A stretch of 64,000 bases of DNA from Lineus longissimus (GCF_910592395.1 NC_088324.1:2234001-2298000), one strand, 5' to 3'. Positions 45,442-57,777 are shown, numbered from the stretch's first letter. The notes: a model not told the origin generated them from the letters alone. Numbers and translations: made by a program.

Positions 45442-46649
45442 TAAGGTAAAATGGGGTATTTGTAGCCCCGGTCTAATTGTAGCCCCTGGCAATGTTTTTG
45501 ATTTATATTCCGGTAACCATGGAATTAGTCAGCCAACGCAAGCACGGATATGAAAGAGATGAGTCTTGAGTATCACAACAGAAATAGTTTTGGATTATGC
45601 AACATTTTATGTAAGAGCTTTGGCTATAAGAAGTAAACAAATTAATCACATGCACAAAAAAAGTTGGGATCGAACTTTTTTCAGGTATAAATATTCCACA
45701 CTTACAGACACTTTTCGGACCAAGGTACCCTCGGGGTATTTGTAGCCCGTTTGTTCGGGGTATTTGTAGCCCCTATAAAAAGCTCAATATGTCCTGTAAT
45801 AGATCATAAAGATGCTAAGTTTCTTTATTCTTATACCTGAAGAACTTTATTTGATCATAAATCTATCCGATTTAGATACGATGTTAACCCTTTATGTACC
45901 AACAATGATACATTTGAGGTTTCATACTAGTTTCTCTAGCATTATATTTCGAAATAATGTTAATATTTTCAAAGTTTCTGGTGTCTCTAGTGAAAGTCAC
46001 ACCATAGACTAGATAGCAGCATTTCTTATGGTACATTGCATTACCATTAAGTGATGCCAGCAATAGTTGGAGTTGATACATGACCCATGCCTGAAAGTAC
46101 AGTTTTTAATGGAGCACGACAAGACCGTCAGTTAATTCAAAATATCACAAGATGTTGTCTGACACAAGGTGTGATGTACGACAGAGGAGATAAATAGAAC
46201 TTTGTGTTTTTACACCAGTTTAAAATCAGTCTGATTTAGACGATATTATTTAAATTGCTGGTAAGTGATTGCATCGAACATCCCTTAATGTATTCAATAA
46301 ATACTGTTTGATACGAGAAAAATATCGTCGTCAACCTAGATTGGAATAATATGGAAAGTTTTATTACCAATAAAGACCATAAACCTGTGAAAAAGATGTT
46401 CTCATACAAAAACATGCAATTTTAGAGAGGGGCTACAAATACCCCAAGGTCACGGGGTATTTGTAGCCACGAGTCTTGTATTGTCTCTCAGAGGCATTGT
46501 TTTAGATTAAAAGTCCTAAATTGCAGGCTGTTAAATTGGAAGAAGTGCACTGCAAGATTCAGGCCGGTTTTAGTGAATCTGCCTGGAAATCTCTTGCGTA
46601 ACCAAAGTTATAGGTGAAAAAGGGGCTACAATTACCCCATTTTACCTTA
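45442..46649. mobile_element. Nested TIR element, TAAGGTAAAATGGGG ends
   Basis: The ends TAAGGTAAAATGGGGTA and the complement ending at 46649 form a ~28-bp TIR including TTGTAGCCCC. The internal motif GGGGTATTTGTAGCC recurs near 45733, 45757 and 46455, and inverted near 46433. No coding capacity is recognised and the target duplication is unclear. Confidence 0.78.
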
Positions 46650-48193
46650 CATTTTGGCGCATTTTAGTAATTCATCATTATACGTCAAGTACTAATAGTT
46701 TAGTTACACTTACACTCATATTGCAGTGATTGGACTTTTTGGCGTTTATAGAGATGACAAGACAGACTCTCATATGTACACGGGTTTAGTACGTTGTGTG
46801 GTTTTAATAAACACTACATAACTGTATGTACTATTTGCATGTACATACTGAGGTCATTATCCTCTATACACTACCTTAATTAGTATCAGCATGCTAATCT
46901 CCTGTAAATGTAATCTTTGTAATCAGGCGTGATTAGAGTCTCGATTTAATTGAATTGTTTTTAAGTATGATCTTTGCAATTAGTGTTACATGTTCAAGAT
47001 ACATTTATATTGATTGAAACACGAGTACCTCTTAAAAACGTTGAATAATAAAAATTTAAAAAAAAGAAATTACATTGTTCCTGTTTGTACTTTTAAAAAT
47101 CATGATCGAATGTAGAGTTTTTGAGTATATAATCATAACACCTCCCAACACTATGCTAGAAACTGTTGTGGTCAGGCACTGTAACCTCATGGCAAATGCA
47201 ATGGATAATAAGTTGGAAAAGCGATTTGTTCAAACAACTATATGAGTCGGATAACTTCTTGAGAAAACAATATTTCAACAAACGGATCGAGATGGCAAGG
47301 ATGACAATTTGAATTGCTGGCGTTTTGACAATTTACTATTGTCAAAACAACCAATAATGTGGTTAGACCAAATACCATTTCATACAGTTGAAACAATCAT
47401 TGGATCAGTTGGATCAGCAATTATAATATGGTTAAGATAACCATTAAATGTGTTGAACTGTCGACTATGCCACTTAGTCAAAACAACCAGTGCATGTGTT
47501 GAAACAGCAACAACAGCAATGGTTAAATGCCAATTAATATCGTTGCAAGTGCAAGAATGCAATTGACTATTGAAGTTAACTCGTCGGATTAGTCAATGTT
47601 ACCATTAGAAACAGGGTTGTTGTCCCTAATCGATATGGTAGATTATGGCAACATTATCGCTGATTTCAACCATTTAGTTTTTAGTGTGTAGGTTACATTT
47701 TTCCAAACGAAGAAGAAGAAGAAGAAATTCTATGGGTCAAATGCAGTGGCATGCGAAGAGACGCAGGGCAATACACACCTGACTCATTGTCAAAACCAAG
47801 TCAAGTCATCCAACTCGAACTTGGCTTTCTTGGGCTGCGGTATGAAGTCTATCGTTACTATTACAAGATAACTCTTCTTCTGTTTTGGGTATCAATGTCC
47901 CCATGCTCAGGCCTAGTTCGCCTGAAATAGACCGCAAATAGAATATCCAACTGCCATGGATGTACGATGCTGAAAGAATGAAATGTTGTAAAATCATGGA
48001 ATTTAAGATTATGCATCAAGGTGCCAATTTTATACTGACTATGATATGTGTGGACAAAGTATCCAGGGCGCCGTTACTCAAGGAAAGATTAGCCATTCAC
48101 TTTACGTTATCTTCTTTTTGAAAAAAAGGCAATGGGCAACTTTTATGGTGTTTCATTTTTCAATTGATCACATTTTGTTACACATTATTTTAG

Positions 48194-48462
48194 CTTACAA
48201 AACCACGTCAATTCCCCTCAGGAATACTGCTGGAAGATCAGTTAGAATAACCTATTGCATTAGACAGGAGTTCTTCTTGGTAAGTGCTATTATCGGTCAG
48301 ACTGGATGGCGGCAATTGCCTACATTCTTTATAGCATATTCACCAAGATTTATCAATGGAGGACACAGACCATCAGAAATATTTTCATTTGAAAGTTATT
48401 CACTTGCCACCAATGCGCTCTGCTTTAGGGAAAATATTATCATGTTCTTTCTGAATAGAACG
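48194..48462 (+). CDS. Candidate internal exon, unknown domain
   Basis: Acceptor TACACATTATTTTAG opens an 89-codon stretch ending at donor ACG|GTAGGT, phase 1 in and phase 0 out. The entry phase fits the exon at 43877-44168. The protein is aromatic-rich, with GWRQLPTFFIAYSPRFINGG and FENIIMFFLN-like segments near the end. The alternation of short beta-like stretches suggests a beta-rich fold, possibly a propeller blade, but I recognise no family. Confidence 0.4.
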
Positions 48463-48991
48463 GTAGGTTAAACCTTTTTTTGCCATTTTAAAGATGTTCG
48501 AAACAGTTTAGCATCGTCGGTATCAATTCATTAATGTCTTTACGGAACACATTCCATTAATACCGATAGTATAAATAAATCGTTGCAATAATCAATTGTT
48601 GCGCTACCTCGCCATCCCGACACGAGTCGTATAAACTGAGTTGTTACTGCGAATGTTTGCGAGAGGGCGCCCCCCCCCCCTGGTCCATTTCCTTAACTTT
48701 CTAAGAGTCTACTGATCCCAAACATGAAAAAAGATTCTTGATATTGATAATCACAACATTTATGTGCGTATGATCCATGAGGGAGATATCATTCCGTCCG
48801 TATTGACGCATCCGTATTGACGCAGTACACTCTTGACACCAGAGCGCCACAACATCCCACACAGCGATGCTACGTCAACGGCCGGCGGAACATTTCGCCA
48901 ATAACATAACTTGTTGACTCATTATTTTAATCGAGGCCCAACCCACAGTGCACTTGCCATTGACTGCATCTGTGCATGCGTGTACATGTAG

Positions 48992-49647
48992 TTACAAGGG
49001 AAAGAAGCTTTTTGATGTCAACACCAACTACCCTCTCAAAGGATTCTATAGTCACGCGGCGATATCTCCTGATGAAACCATGCTACTCTTCTGGAATCGG
49101 GAGAAGCCTGTGTCTAATATGAAAAAAGCTAAAAACATGAATTTAGGATCGTATGATTTGATTTTGTTTGATATTGTTGCAAAACAGAGGCGCACTACTT
49201 CATTCGAGTATCGGAAGTTGATAATAACCTGCACCAGCTATAAGGCATTCGCTCTTGCTGCGGTATGGTTCGAAGGCAATATTATCATAAATATACAAAA
49301 ACCTTTCATGGTCATGATTTTCTCAGGAATGGATGGTTATACCAACGGCCTGCGACTCGGCGGTAATCATCAGATGTCGATCCTTAAGGACTGGTATTTT
49401 GGCTTTTATCCAACCTACGACTGTCTAAGCGGAGGTATCGTGACCCCAATAACGCGACACTCTTTGACGCAATTGTTGAGGCTAACATTTAATGGGACTT
49501 CTGTAAAATTCACCACTATTGATAGTCTTGTACTGCAACAAAATGGAAGACTGCATATTATCACATTCGCTATAGATCCGTATGGGTTCTTACTTCAGAG
49601 CAAAGACATTCCCGTTCCAAGAAAGTTGTTGCTTTATCGACTAAGTG
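48992..49647 (+). CDS. Candidate exon, beta-propeller-like
   Basis: An open stretch of ~219 codons runs from acceptor GTGTACATGTAG to donor AGTG|GTGAGC (phase 1 out). Segments such as HAAISPDETMLLFWNREK and SYDLILFDIVAKQRR resemble blades of a beta-propeller (SPD..ll.fW then YdL..fD). Further on are GMDGYTNGLRLGGNHQMS and DIPVPRKLLLYRLSG. The family is not identified. The entry phase (2 with this acceptor) does not match the phase-0 donor at 48462, so another exon or a different acceptor (AAG|GGA near 48998) is needed. Confidence 0.5.
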
Positions 49648-50082
49648 GTGAGCAATTTTGAATCAATTAGTTCCGTACCGTGTGTGAACTATACAAAATA
49701 CTAGTACAGTTAAAATGTTAAAGAATTACTATTTTGATATTAGAACAACTAATTTTACAGTCGGTGCAATGGCAACTACCAGAGTAGTGAACAAGTACAG
49801 TTAGTTTTACTATTTGGTTTTAAGAGTGAAGTAGGAGCACGCAGGTGCCGGACATTCTTTTCTCTTCCTTGAAAATAGCAGGCGCTTTCTTCTTTACCCT
49901 GGTTATTTAATTTCTAAGTATCGTGCAAGCATCACATAACCGTGATAAAAGTATTTGAAAAGAACATGCGATGGTCGTTCTTTGTTTAACAAGGAGCGAT
50001 ATTGATCTCTTGGGGATTTTGGTCAATTCACAAGACCTACGAGAGGGGGGCCCCAAGCAAGGCGATCCCGCGAGTAGCTATG

Positions 50083-51143
50083 GCCTAATACCATCAGGCC
50101 CCGCGGTTGGTGCTAATCGGTCATTGCCGACACATATAGCCCAATACCACAAGGCCCTACGGTTGGCTCTGATCGGTCATTGCCGACACATATAGCCTAA
50201 TACCATCAGGCCCTACGGTTGGCTCTGATCGGTCATTGCCAACACATATAGCCTAATACCACAAGGCCCTACGGTTGGCTCTGATCGGTCATTGCCGACA
50301 CATATAGCCTAAATACCATCAGGCCCTACGGTTGGCTCTGATCGGTCATTGCCGACACATATAGCCTTATACCACAAGGCCCTACGGTTGGCTCTGATCG
50401 GTCATTGCCGACACATATAGCCCAATACCACAAGGCCCTACGGTTGGCTCTGATCGGTCATTGCGGACACATATAGCCTAATACCATCAGGCCCTACGGT
50501 TGGCTCTGATCGGTCATTGCCGACACATATAGCCTAATACCACAAGGCCCTACGGTTGGCTCTGATCGGTCATTGCCGACACATATAGCCTAATACCATC
50601 AGGCCCTACGGTTGGCTCTGATCGGTCATTGCCGACACATATAGCCTAATACCACAAGGCCCTACGGTTGGCTCTGATCGGTCATTGCCGACACATATAG
50701 CCTAATACCACAAGGCCCTACGGTTGACTCTGATCGGTCATTGCCGACACATATAGCCTAATACCATCAGGCCCTACGTTTGGCTCTGATCGGTCATTGC
50801 CGACACATATAGCCCAATACCATCAGGCCCTACGGTTGGCTCTGATCGGTCATTGCCGACACATATAGCCTAATACCACAAGGCCCTACGGTTGGCTTTG
50901 ATCGGTCATTGCCGACACATATAGCCTAATACCATCAGGCCCTACGGTTGGCTCTGATCGGTCATTGCCGACACATATAGGCTTATACCATCAGGCCCTA
51001 CGGTTATCTCTGATCGGTCATTGCCGACACATATAGCCTAATACCACAAGGCCCTACGGTTGGCTTTGATCGGTCATTGCCGACACATATAGCCTAATAC
51101 CACAAGGCCCTACGGTTGGCTCTGATCGGTTACTGCCTACTCA
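50083..51143 (+). repeat. 56-bp minisatellite, 19 copies
   Basis: The unit is GGCCCTACGGTTGGCTCTGA TCGGTCATTGCCGACACATA followed by TAGCCTAATACCAyCA or CACAA. Two variants differ at the end (ACCATCAGG, T; ACCACAAGG, C) and occur in the order T C T C T C C T C T C C T T C T T C C. Copies are otherwise >95% alike. There is no transcript or palindrome evidence. It lies between the exon at 48992 and the possible last exon at 51559. Confidence 0.93.
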
Positions 51144-51174
51144 GTTATGCAATGCGGGACTTGGCTAGTGGCGG

Positions 51175-51298
51175 ATCATCCACCGAGCCGTGTGCTCCAT
51201 GAAAACACTTCACGCCAACTAACGGAAAGGCTTTAGTTTGTGGCCAGCTCAGCGTGAAGTAACAAAAGTCGGAGTGCATCCGCGGGTGGACTTACTAA
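51175..51298 (+). repeat. ~120 bp repeat, second copy
   Basis: Partner of 35975-36095 (ATCATCCACCGAGCCGTGTG), here directly after the minisatellite. Confidence 0.7.
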
Positions 51299-51361
51299 TG
51301 TAGTAATAGGCACTTATTATATTGGCCAATTCCCGCTGTTTGGCAAGCAAAGAAGTTTAGA

Positions 51362-52386
51362 GTTCTAATAACAATCTCTAATGTAAAGACTTATCCATAG
51401 AAATCATCAGAAAAGGCTCCCCAAACCCCTATAGAATATGAAAAGTGTCACCTTGTTACTACTGGATGATATTCATCACTTCTGGAAAATGCCTCTTCTC
51501 ATTTATGTTAAAAGCTGGACGGTGTATCATTTTCTTCACCTTGATTATCTCTGCACAGGAAGAATCAATAACAATTTTCAAAAGAGAAGCAGGTTACAAT
51601 TTTAAAAATGATATGGTCTTTCTGGAGTTACAAACCTTCTCATATATTTTGATCAATACACAATAGGAAAACTGCATGAGTGGCTGGTCGGAGTCACCAG
51701 ATCGCACGCGATGATTTTTTTCGGTATGAAAGCTTTCAGGCCATAGAAAATAATCGAGTGCGGTCTGGATAAGCTAAGAGTGTGGTTTTATGTCTATCAT
51801 ATTACACAGTTGTATTCTCAGAAATAGCCAAAATGAAGATAAGAAGGTAGATGTTGACAGTTCAGACACAAATTATCTGATGACGTAAAAAAAAGTCAAG
51901 GAAGAGATGACGACTTCGCTACCTCACCACATCGGCGAAGTGACTTTATTTGCGATGGGACGGAACTCAGACGTCATAATGAAAATGACTCGTAGTGTGA
52001 ATGTATTTTAACAATCAGAGTCTGGATTACACGAGAATACACTGACGAGAGGTTTTTTCTCTCTTGTGATCAATATATTTTTATCGCAAGGGCAGAGATC
52101 AATCTCCTAGGTCACACGATATTTGTTTAAAGCATTTGCGCACATTTATCCTTAAAATACACGCTGGAATGTTATGAAAATGTACCAGAGGACTTTCTCA
52201 TATTTTAAAGAACGGTTCCTGGATATCCTTTCGTTATTTTTGAAGATTCTTAATGAATTTGTTAGTGGTAAAATGTGTTATTACTTGTTTTGTCTGCCGG
52301 ATCATTGCAGATGATTAATTGCAGTAGTGATAATACTCATTTTAGTGTGCTTCTTATAGGATAGGAAATAGGTTAGAGAGGTGTCT
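51362..52386 (+). repeat. ~1 kb duplicated block, copy 2
   Basis: Partner of 42523-43645, lying 8.8 kb downstream in the same orientation, so that the pair brackets the candidate gene at 43.9-49.6 kb. Confidence 0.82.
51559..51666 (+). CDS. Possible terminal exon, copy 2
   Basis: The acceptor ATTATCTCTGCACAG and a stop at 51664-51666 are conserved with 42735-42842. Phase-0 reading gives EESITIFKREAGYNF. Phase-1 reading (RINNNFQKRSRLQF then stop) would match the phase-1 donor at 49647. Most differences between copies are amino-acid-changing in the phase-0 frame, which argues against that frame. Confidence 0.25.
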   Translation, partial: EESITIFKREAGYNFKNDMVFLELQTFSYILINTQ

Positions 52387-52439
52387 CCAAAAATAGAATC
52401 CTTAAAAAAAATATACAGCTTAAAATACAGAAATGTAGC

Positions 52440-53345
52440 CTTTCTTTCGGCAGCTGTAGATCAGGCATCAGTAGACCGATTCAGACGATTCTTGTACCAC
52501 TGATCTGCATTTTCTGTCTACTACACAATTTCATCTACTTCTTCAATTCCCGCTGTTTGGCAAGCAGAGAAAAGTGTCTTCGTCTAGAAGAGGTTCGCAA
52601 GCATGGTTTATATCACTGACCCCCAACTTTGAGGCAAAGGTCCTGTTGTGTCCTTTTATCTCCCTATGTGCCGCTAGTGTACACACACATGAATAAGTAA
52701 TGAGTGTTGCCATGGAGCTTTGGCCAATCCAGTGGGCGGGTAGTAATATGGAAATTAGCAATAATAGCTCACAGTGTTTAAAAATAGAATCTACTTTGAT
52801 AAGTTTCCCTTTTGACGACAACAAGGTTACAAGTAATACATGTGAAAACTTTGTAGTGTTTACATGTAGTATTCGATGGATAAGACCCCTCTGATGCAGG
52901 TGTGACATTTTATAATTGATGTGGCCGGGAGAGGGGGAATTCAAGAATGACAAACTGATTTCAACGTCTTATACGATTTAATAAGGTACTAACTCGTTTC
53001 TGGAAAGATACAAATCCAAGACTCATAAGTAATGAGCAAAAGATACATGAAAATGATGATACTAGTACTGTTTACCACAACTTGACCGTACGAAGTCGCC
53101 ACCTGGCGTTATGCAACTGAACTAAACAGATTGGAAACATGCACAACTGTGTTCCCAAATAATGACATAGTTATATAGAATTTACACATGAAATTACTTA
53201 CAGAACGTTGCGAGAACCCTCTCCCGCACTTATATTCGGGTTTTGATACAATATTTGATTGATTAAGGTTACAACAGAAGCAATCTTCGCAAGAAAAAAA
53301 AGGCTTCCGTGGGCGGAAGTTGGCTAAGAGCGAGAGACACGTGAT
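52440..53345. other. No recognisable gene
   Basis: A 136-codon minus-strand frame (52953-52543) has no family features. The 25 bp around AATTCCCGCTGTTTGGCAAG at 52541 also occur at 51335. Confidence 0.4.
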
Positions 53346-53346
53346 A

Positions 53347-54108
53347 GCGAAAACCTCAAGAAGATAATATAAAGGACCACAATACAGAGTGTCCCAAAGA
53401 AAATACAAGTTGGTTTGTGACAATTGATTTTGATTGTGATCTATCTGTCATGTATTCATATCAGGCCAGGTAACCACTGAAATGTGTTGTTGGTTGGAAC
53501 AGTGACAGAACATTCCCTTCTATTGTATTGTTAGAACTGTCCAAAGTCTATCTGTACAGTTCAACAATTCTAGAACTGTTCCATTCCACAAAAACCTAAT
53601 GGCTGGGAGGGATGATCGAATGACGTTCAAATAATCATGGGGTCCTTCTTTGCGTGATTGCTGCCCTTATCCCGCTCACACAGCGGATTTACGCGGAGAA
53701 ATTAACACCAAATAATACCCGGCTAAAAGGTGTCTGACGCCATAATTGCCCCGGTCGGGATATGATGGAAGGACAGATGGTTCATCCACTCTAAATGTCG
53801 AAAACTGAATGTCCCCAGCAACTAGAGCAGCACTTATAATTATCATGTCGGATGACTGGGCAGCCCGTGGCCAACAAAATTGGGTTATTCATTTTGCGAA
53901 ACTGCAGACAAACTCGACAAAAGTTTATATTTCTCCTGCAAGACTAATAATTGTTTTCCTCTGCAATGTGGATTACTTTGATGTAGGCCTATGTCTCTGG
54001 TAAACTTTTATACAGCATTGAAACTGACACTTGCGAAAACCTCAAGAAGATAATAAAAAGGACCACAATACAGAGTGTCCCAAAGAAAATACAAGTTGAT
54101 TTGTGACA
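53347..54108 (+). repeat. ~75 bp direct repeats, ~690 bp apart
   Basis: GCGAAAACCTCAAGAAGATAATA through ACAAGTTG(G/A)TTTGTGACA occurs at 53347-53422 and 54033-54108 almost unchanged. The second copy lies ~400 bp beyond the 3' end of the Bel/Pao coding region and might be tied to its terminal region, but no matching LTR was found at the other end. Confidence 0.75.
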
Positions 54109-54497
54109 TACCCGCCTCCCTGACAGAGTCCAAAAACTAGTCAAAAAAGTAAATCACCAAAATGGATTCACTGACCAATGATTGAAAACGAATTAATGAA
54201 ACTAAGTCTACCGAATACAGACACATCATAAACTGTCTTAATATATAACATGTAGAACTGAAAACGTTATCTAACTGATGATACATGTACATAAACAGCA
54301 TTTATCTAACTTATAACTGCAGCTTATAAACCAGTGTATTAAGAGTTTGTTGTCTCAACCTTTGGAACACTACAGACAGCAAATTAATGAAAACACGATT
54401 GTCTCTATACACACAGTCACAATTAACATGAATGACCACCACACTTAGGAACATCATCGTGAGACTTATGCGGTGTCATCATGATTGTCATCACGGT

Positions 54498-55250
54498 TTA
54501 AACATTTTCTTCAAGGATGCACACCTTTGCAGCGGGCCTGCGGAAAGTATTTCGCGCGGTTTTAACATCGACTGCGCGCACACGCCCATCGTCTCCTGGA
54601 TATGTCGCTGTAATGCGCCCCAACTCCCAGTGTCCTCGAGGGGTTTCCTCGTCTACAAGTAACACTAGACTAGCCACTGTTGTGGAATCAACGTCCTTTG
54701 TCCAGCGACTCCTCACTGTCAATGTTGGCAGGTACTCCTTTTTCCAACGGCTACAAACGCGGTCCGCGATGACTTGGCACTGACGCCATCGGCGGCGACT
54801 ATTTATTTCACGGTCCTGACATTCCACTGGCGGAATCTTTCGATCTACACGTCCCAACAAGAAATGATTAGGTGTCACGGCGGAGAAGTCATCAGGATCC
54901 GGGCTGTTATGAGTGAGCGGTCGCGAGTTCAGAACTGCCTCAACTTCGATCAACGCGGTGCGCAAGACGGTGTCGGTCACCAGGGTATTTTTAAGCGTCG
55001 CGCTCAACGCCCTTTTCACTGAACTCACGAGACGTTCCCAGGCACCCCCAAAGTGTGGTGCTGCAGGCGGGTTGAAGTGCCACTTGATCCCTAGCGGTGA
55101 CAGTAACCCGTTGATCCGATCCTGGTCCAAATCCTGTAAAGCGCGCGCCAGCTCAGCATTAGCTCCACGGAAATTGGTCCCGTTATCGCTGTACATTTCC
55201 TGTGGATGCCCACGTCTCCCAATGAACGCGCGAAGACAATGAGTCTGCAA
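54498..55250 (-). pseudogene. Bel/Pao integrase core and C-terminal domain
   Basis: The frame carries EMYSDNGTNFRGA (second catalytic Asp) and PAAPHFGGAWERLV (catalytic Glu). The downstream DUF5641-like segment has RWRQCQVIADRVCSRWKKEY and a GRI..TYPGDDGRVRAVDVKT beta-barrel. It overlaps by ~68 bp, in another frame, the upstream frame that carries the first integrase Asp, so one frameshift separates the catalytic residues. It inserts retroelement cDNA into chromosomal DNA when intact. Confidence 0.9.
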
Positions 55251-56608
55251 GTTCTAGGTGAATAGCGCGAGTGCTCAGACAAGTGAAGAGACACCCCCAA
55301 CGTTTGATGGTTGTGTTCCTCCGTACTTTCACCTGCATTGGGCTCCAATAGTCCACACCTGTGTAGTTGAAAACTCCAAAGGTGGCATCTAACCTGCAGG
55401 GTGGTAAATCAGCCATTCTCGGGATTCTTGGCCTTGCCTTTTTGAGAAAGCAAAAGAAACAGTCATTCACAGCTCGTTTGGCCACCATTCGAGCTTTCAC
55501 CGGCCAATAGCGTTGCCTCATCTCCGCAATGATGTGTTCCTGTCCTCCGTGGCATAACTTCTCATGAACGTCGACGGCTTTCAGACGAGTGATGTGATGC
55601 TGGGTTGGCAAGATGAGCTGGAATCTAGCATCTCCTGGAAGCGTTGGAGCCTTTCTGAGACGACCTTCGACTCTGAGACATTGGCTGCCTCCATCATAGA
55701 ACGGCACCAAGTTGAACAGATGACACTTATGGCTAAGGGAGTCTCCTTGTTTCAGCTTGTCGATTTCTGGACCGTATAAGTCACGTTGCGCCACTCGTAC
55801 CCAATGTAACTCGGCATCTGTGTACTCTTGTGGTGTAATTTCTGGCTCTTTACACGGGCGGCATCCAAAGCGTGGGATTGCAGAGGCAAAGTTACGAACT
55901 GCTCGCTGGATCCACGCCGTCCGTCTCAGCAATGGTCTCAATGTGGAATAGTGCTCAGAGTCTATCAGCGGGCTGATGTCGAACTGCGATGCTGGCTTCT
56001 CCACGGCTGTTTGATCGCCACCGATTTTGTTATGAACAGTGGCAGACGGTTTCTCGCAGGTTTTTACTTCTGGGTCTTCAGGATCGAGTTCAGACGACGA
56101 GACTCTCTTGAACTTGCTGGTAGGCCAGGCGTCTTCTGCAGACTTCAAGAAATCTGATCCATGGAACCATAGGCTGTCAGGCGTCAGGGAGCTGGCTGAC
56201 AGACCCCTCGTGCAGCAATCAGCTGGATTAGACTCAGTGGGCACGTGACGCCACTGCTCTCGGCTGGTCGAATCTAAGATCTCGGCGACGCGGTTGGCTA
56301 CAAAGGGTTTAAACCTTCTGGTTTCATTCTGAAGATACTTCAACACTATCTCAGAGTCAGTCCAGTATACAGTCTGTGCAAGGGTTAGTCCGAGCTCTTC
56401 TTGAAGCATTTTCCTCAGGCGTGCCGGCAGTAGGTAGGGCCCCTTGCAGCTCCAATCCGGGAATCGGCTGGTGCTTCAGAGGTGCGACGCGTGATTTGGA
56501 AGCCAAGAATGAACAACCAAAGCTGTCTTCGTTGACGGCATAGCGCAAGTAACCTACAGCAGCGAATGCGATTTCCGAGGCGTCACTGAACATGTGGAGT
56601 TCAGTCAT
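55183..56608 (-). pseudogene. Bel/Pao RNase H and integrase N-terminal part
   Basis: RNase H begins at 56608 (ELHMFSDASEIAFAAVGYLR, with Asp) and continues in another frame from 56409 (QTVYWTDSEIVLKYLQNETR). The tail is HVPTESNPADCCTRGL. The integrase zinc site follows (VHEKLCHGGQEHIIAEMRQR and CFFC), then the first catalytic Asp in NYTGVDYWSP. One frameshift lies at ~56360-56410 within RNase H. Confidence 0.9.
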
Positions 56609-56746
56609 GGGTATGAATCTTGAGAAGTAAGCATGATGTCTGGGAATCCTGACGACATTACATAGACTAGCGAGCTCCGACAGCCATGAAGACCATTCCT
56701 CAACGATAGCTGGGGGTAGGGCGTCGTCCCAGCCGCAGCCTAGTTT

Positions 56747-57777
56747 TCATAGTTCCTGAGCGAGGAGTTTGGCCCTGACTGTGAACGGTGTAATGTAGCC
56801 ACATGGGTCGAATATGGAACTCATCGTGCTCACCAAACCACGTTTAGTCATTTTATTGTCCTTGGGGGAGCAAGCGAAGACGGAATTGTCATCCTGTATG
56901 TCCCAGCGGATTCCTAGCGTTCGCTGAATGGAGCGGTCGCCATGCTTGAAATCAACTTCCTGGGTTGCCAATTCTAGACTCTGAAAGCTTGACATCACCT
57001 CCTTGCTATTGGACAACCAATCATGAGTTTGGAATCTTCCAAGTAAGCTGCCTACTTCCCTTGCTGTTTGGATGGTTACTCGTGCATCTGGCAATGAGGT
57101 GGCCAGATCATCTACATAGGTATCGCGCAAGACGGCATTCACGGCTTCATGACTGAATTGACTAGAATTGTCCTTGGCGGTACGTTGAAGCGCATACAGA
57201 GCACACGCAGGTGAGCCTGAGGCATCAAAAACATGTGACAACAAGATGTAAGTGTCGGGCGGGCCAAATTTAAGAGATCCTCTTTGAACAAGAAACGGAG
57301 TGAGTCTGCGTCACTGGGCGGAACTCGAACTTGGTGATACATCGCGCTGATGTCGGTAACTAGGGCGACTTCATCTAGACGGAAACGCTGCAAAACCCCA
57401 AACAGACTATTCAGCATGTCAGGGTCTGTCATGAGAGCCCCATTGAGCGAAGCCCCGCGATATGATGCTGCGGCATCAAAAACCACGCGAACTTTTCCCG
57501 GTTTGTTAGGATTAACAACCCCGTGGTGTGGCAGATAGAAGGTGCGCGGTGACGATTTCAAGGCTTCCTCCGTTGACAATTTGCGTGCGTATCCCTGCGC
57601 GACGTAGCCCATCAAGGTCTTCTGGTACAGACGAGCGTATTCTTGGTCCTGATTGAAGCGTTTCATAAGCAGATCAATTCGGCGCTGGGCGGCTGGCAGG
57701 TTGTTTGGCAGAGTTGACTCTGGACGCAAGGGCCCAACGCGCCGCGTAGCGGCAAAAAAGCGAAGCTGGCGAAACAT
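56747..57777 (-). pseudogene. Bel/Pao reverse transcriptase
   Basis: The RT fingers and palm start at 57777-57725. Motifs include FYLPHHGVVNPNKPGKVRVV, DAAASYRGASLNGALM and VALVTDISAMYHQVRVP (first catalytic Asp). After a frameshift near 57240 the frame 57244-56747 has RDTYVDDLATSLPD (catalytic YVDD), then RTLGIRWD and SIFDPCGYITPFTVRAK. All RT catalytic residues are present, but not in one frame. Confidence 0.92.

Larger units (their letters stand above)
44519..47688. mobile_element. 3.2 kb TA-flanked TIR element
   Basis: CACTCTAAAAACTAAATGG at 44519 pairs with a right end whose complement reads CACACTAAAAACTAAATGG (25-bp TIR, one mismatch). The element is flanked by TA (44517-44518 and 47689-47690). 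Subterminal (A/T)AACCATT motifs recur at both ends. No transposase is recognised; a second element (45442-46649) is nested inside. It lies in the presumed intron between 44168 and 48194. Confidence 0.8.

Noticed and set aside
50083-51143. CRISPR-like array
   Set aside because: Units are contiguous 56-bp tandem copies without unique spacers, in animal DNA; it is a minisatellite.
52543-52953. 136-codon minus-strand ORF
   Set aside because: No recognisable domain, no splice context, and a low-complexity hydrophobic stretch explains its appearance.
53347-54108. Direct repeats as LTRs of the Bel/Pao element
   Set aside because: Both copies lie on the same (3') side of the coding region and no match was found near 62.2-63 kb.
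54517-56248. Plus-strand ORFs opposite the Bel/Pao pol gene
   Set aside because: They are antisense shadows of the integrase and RNase H frames.
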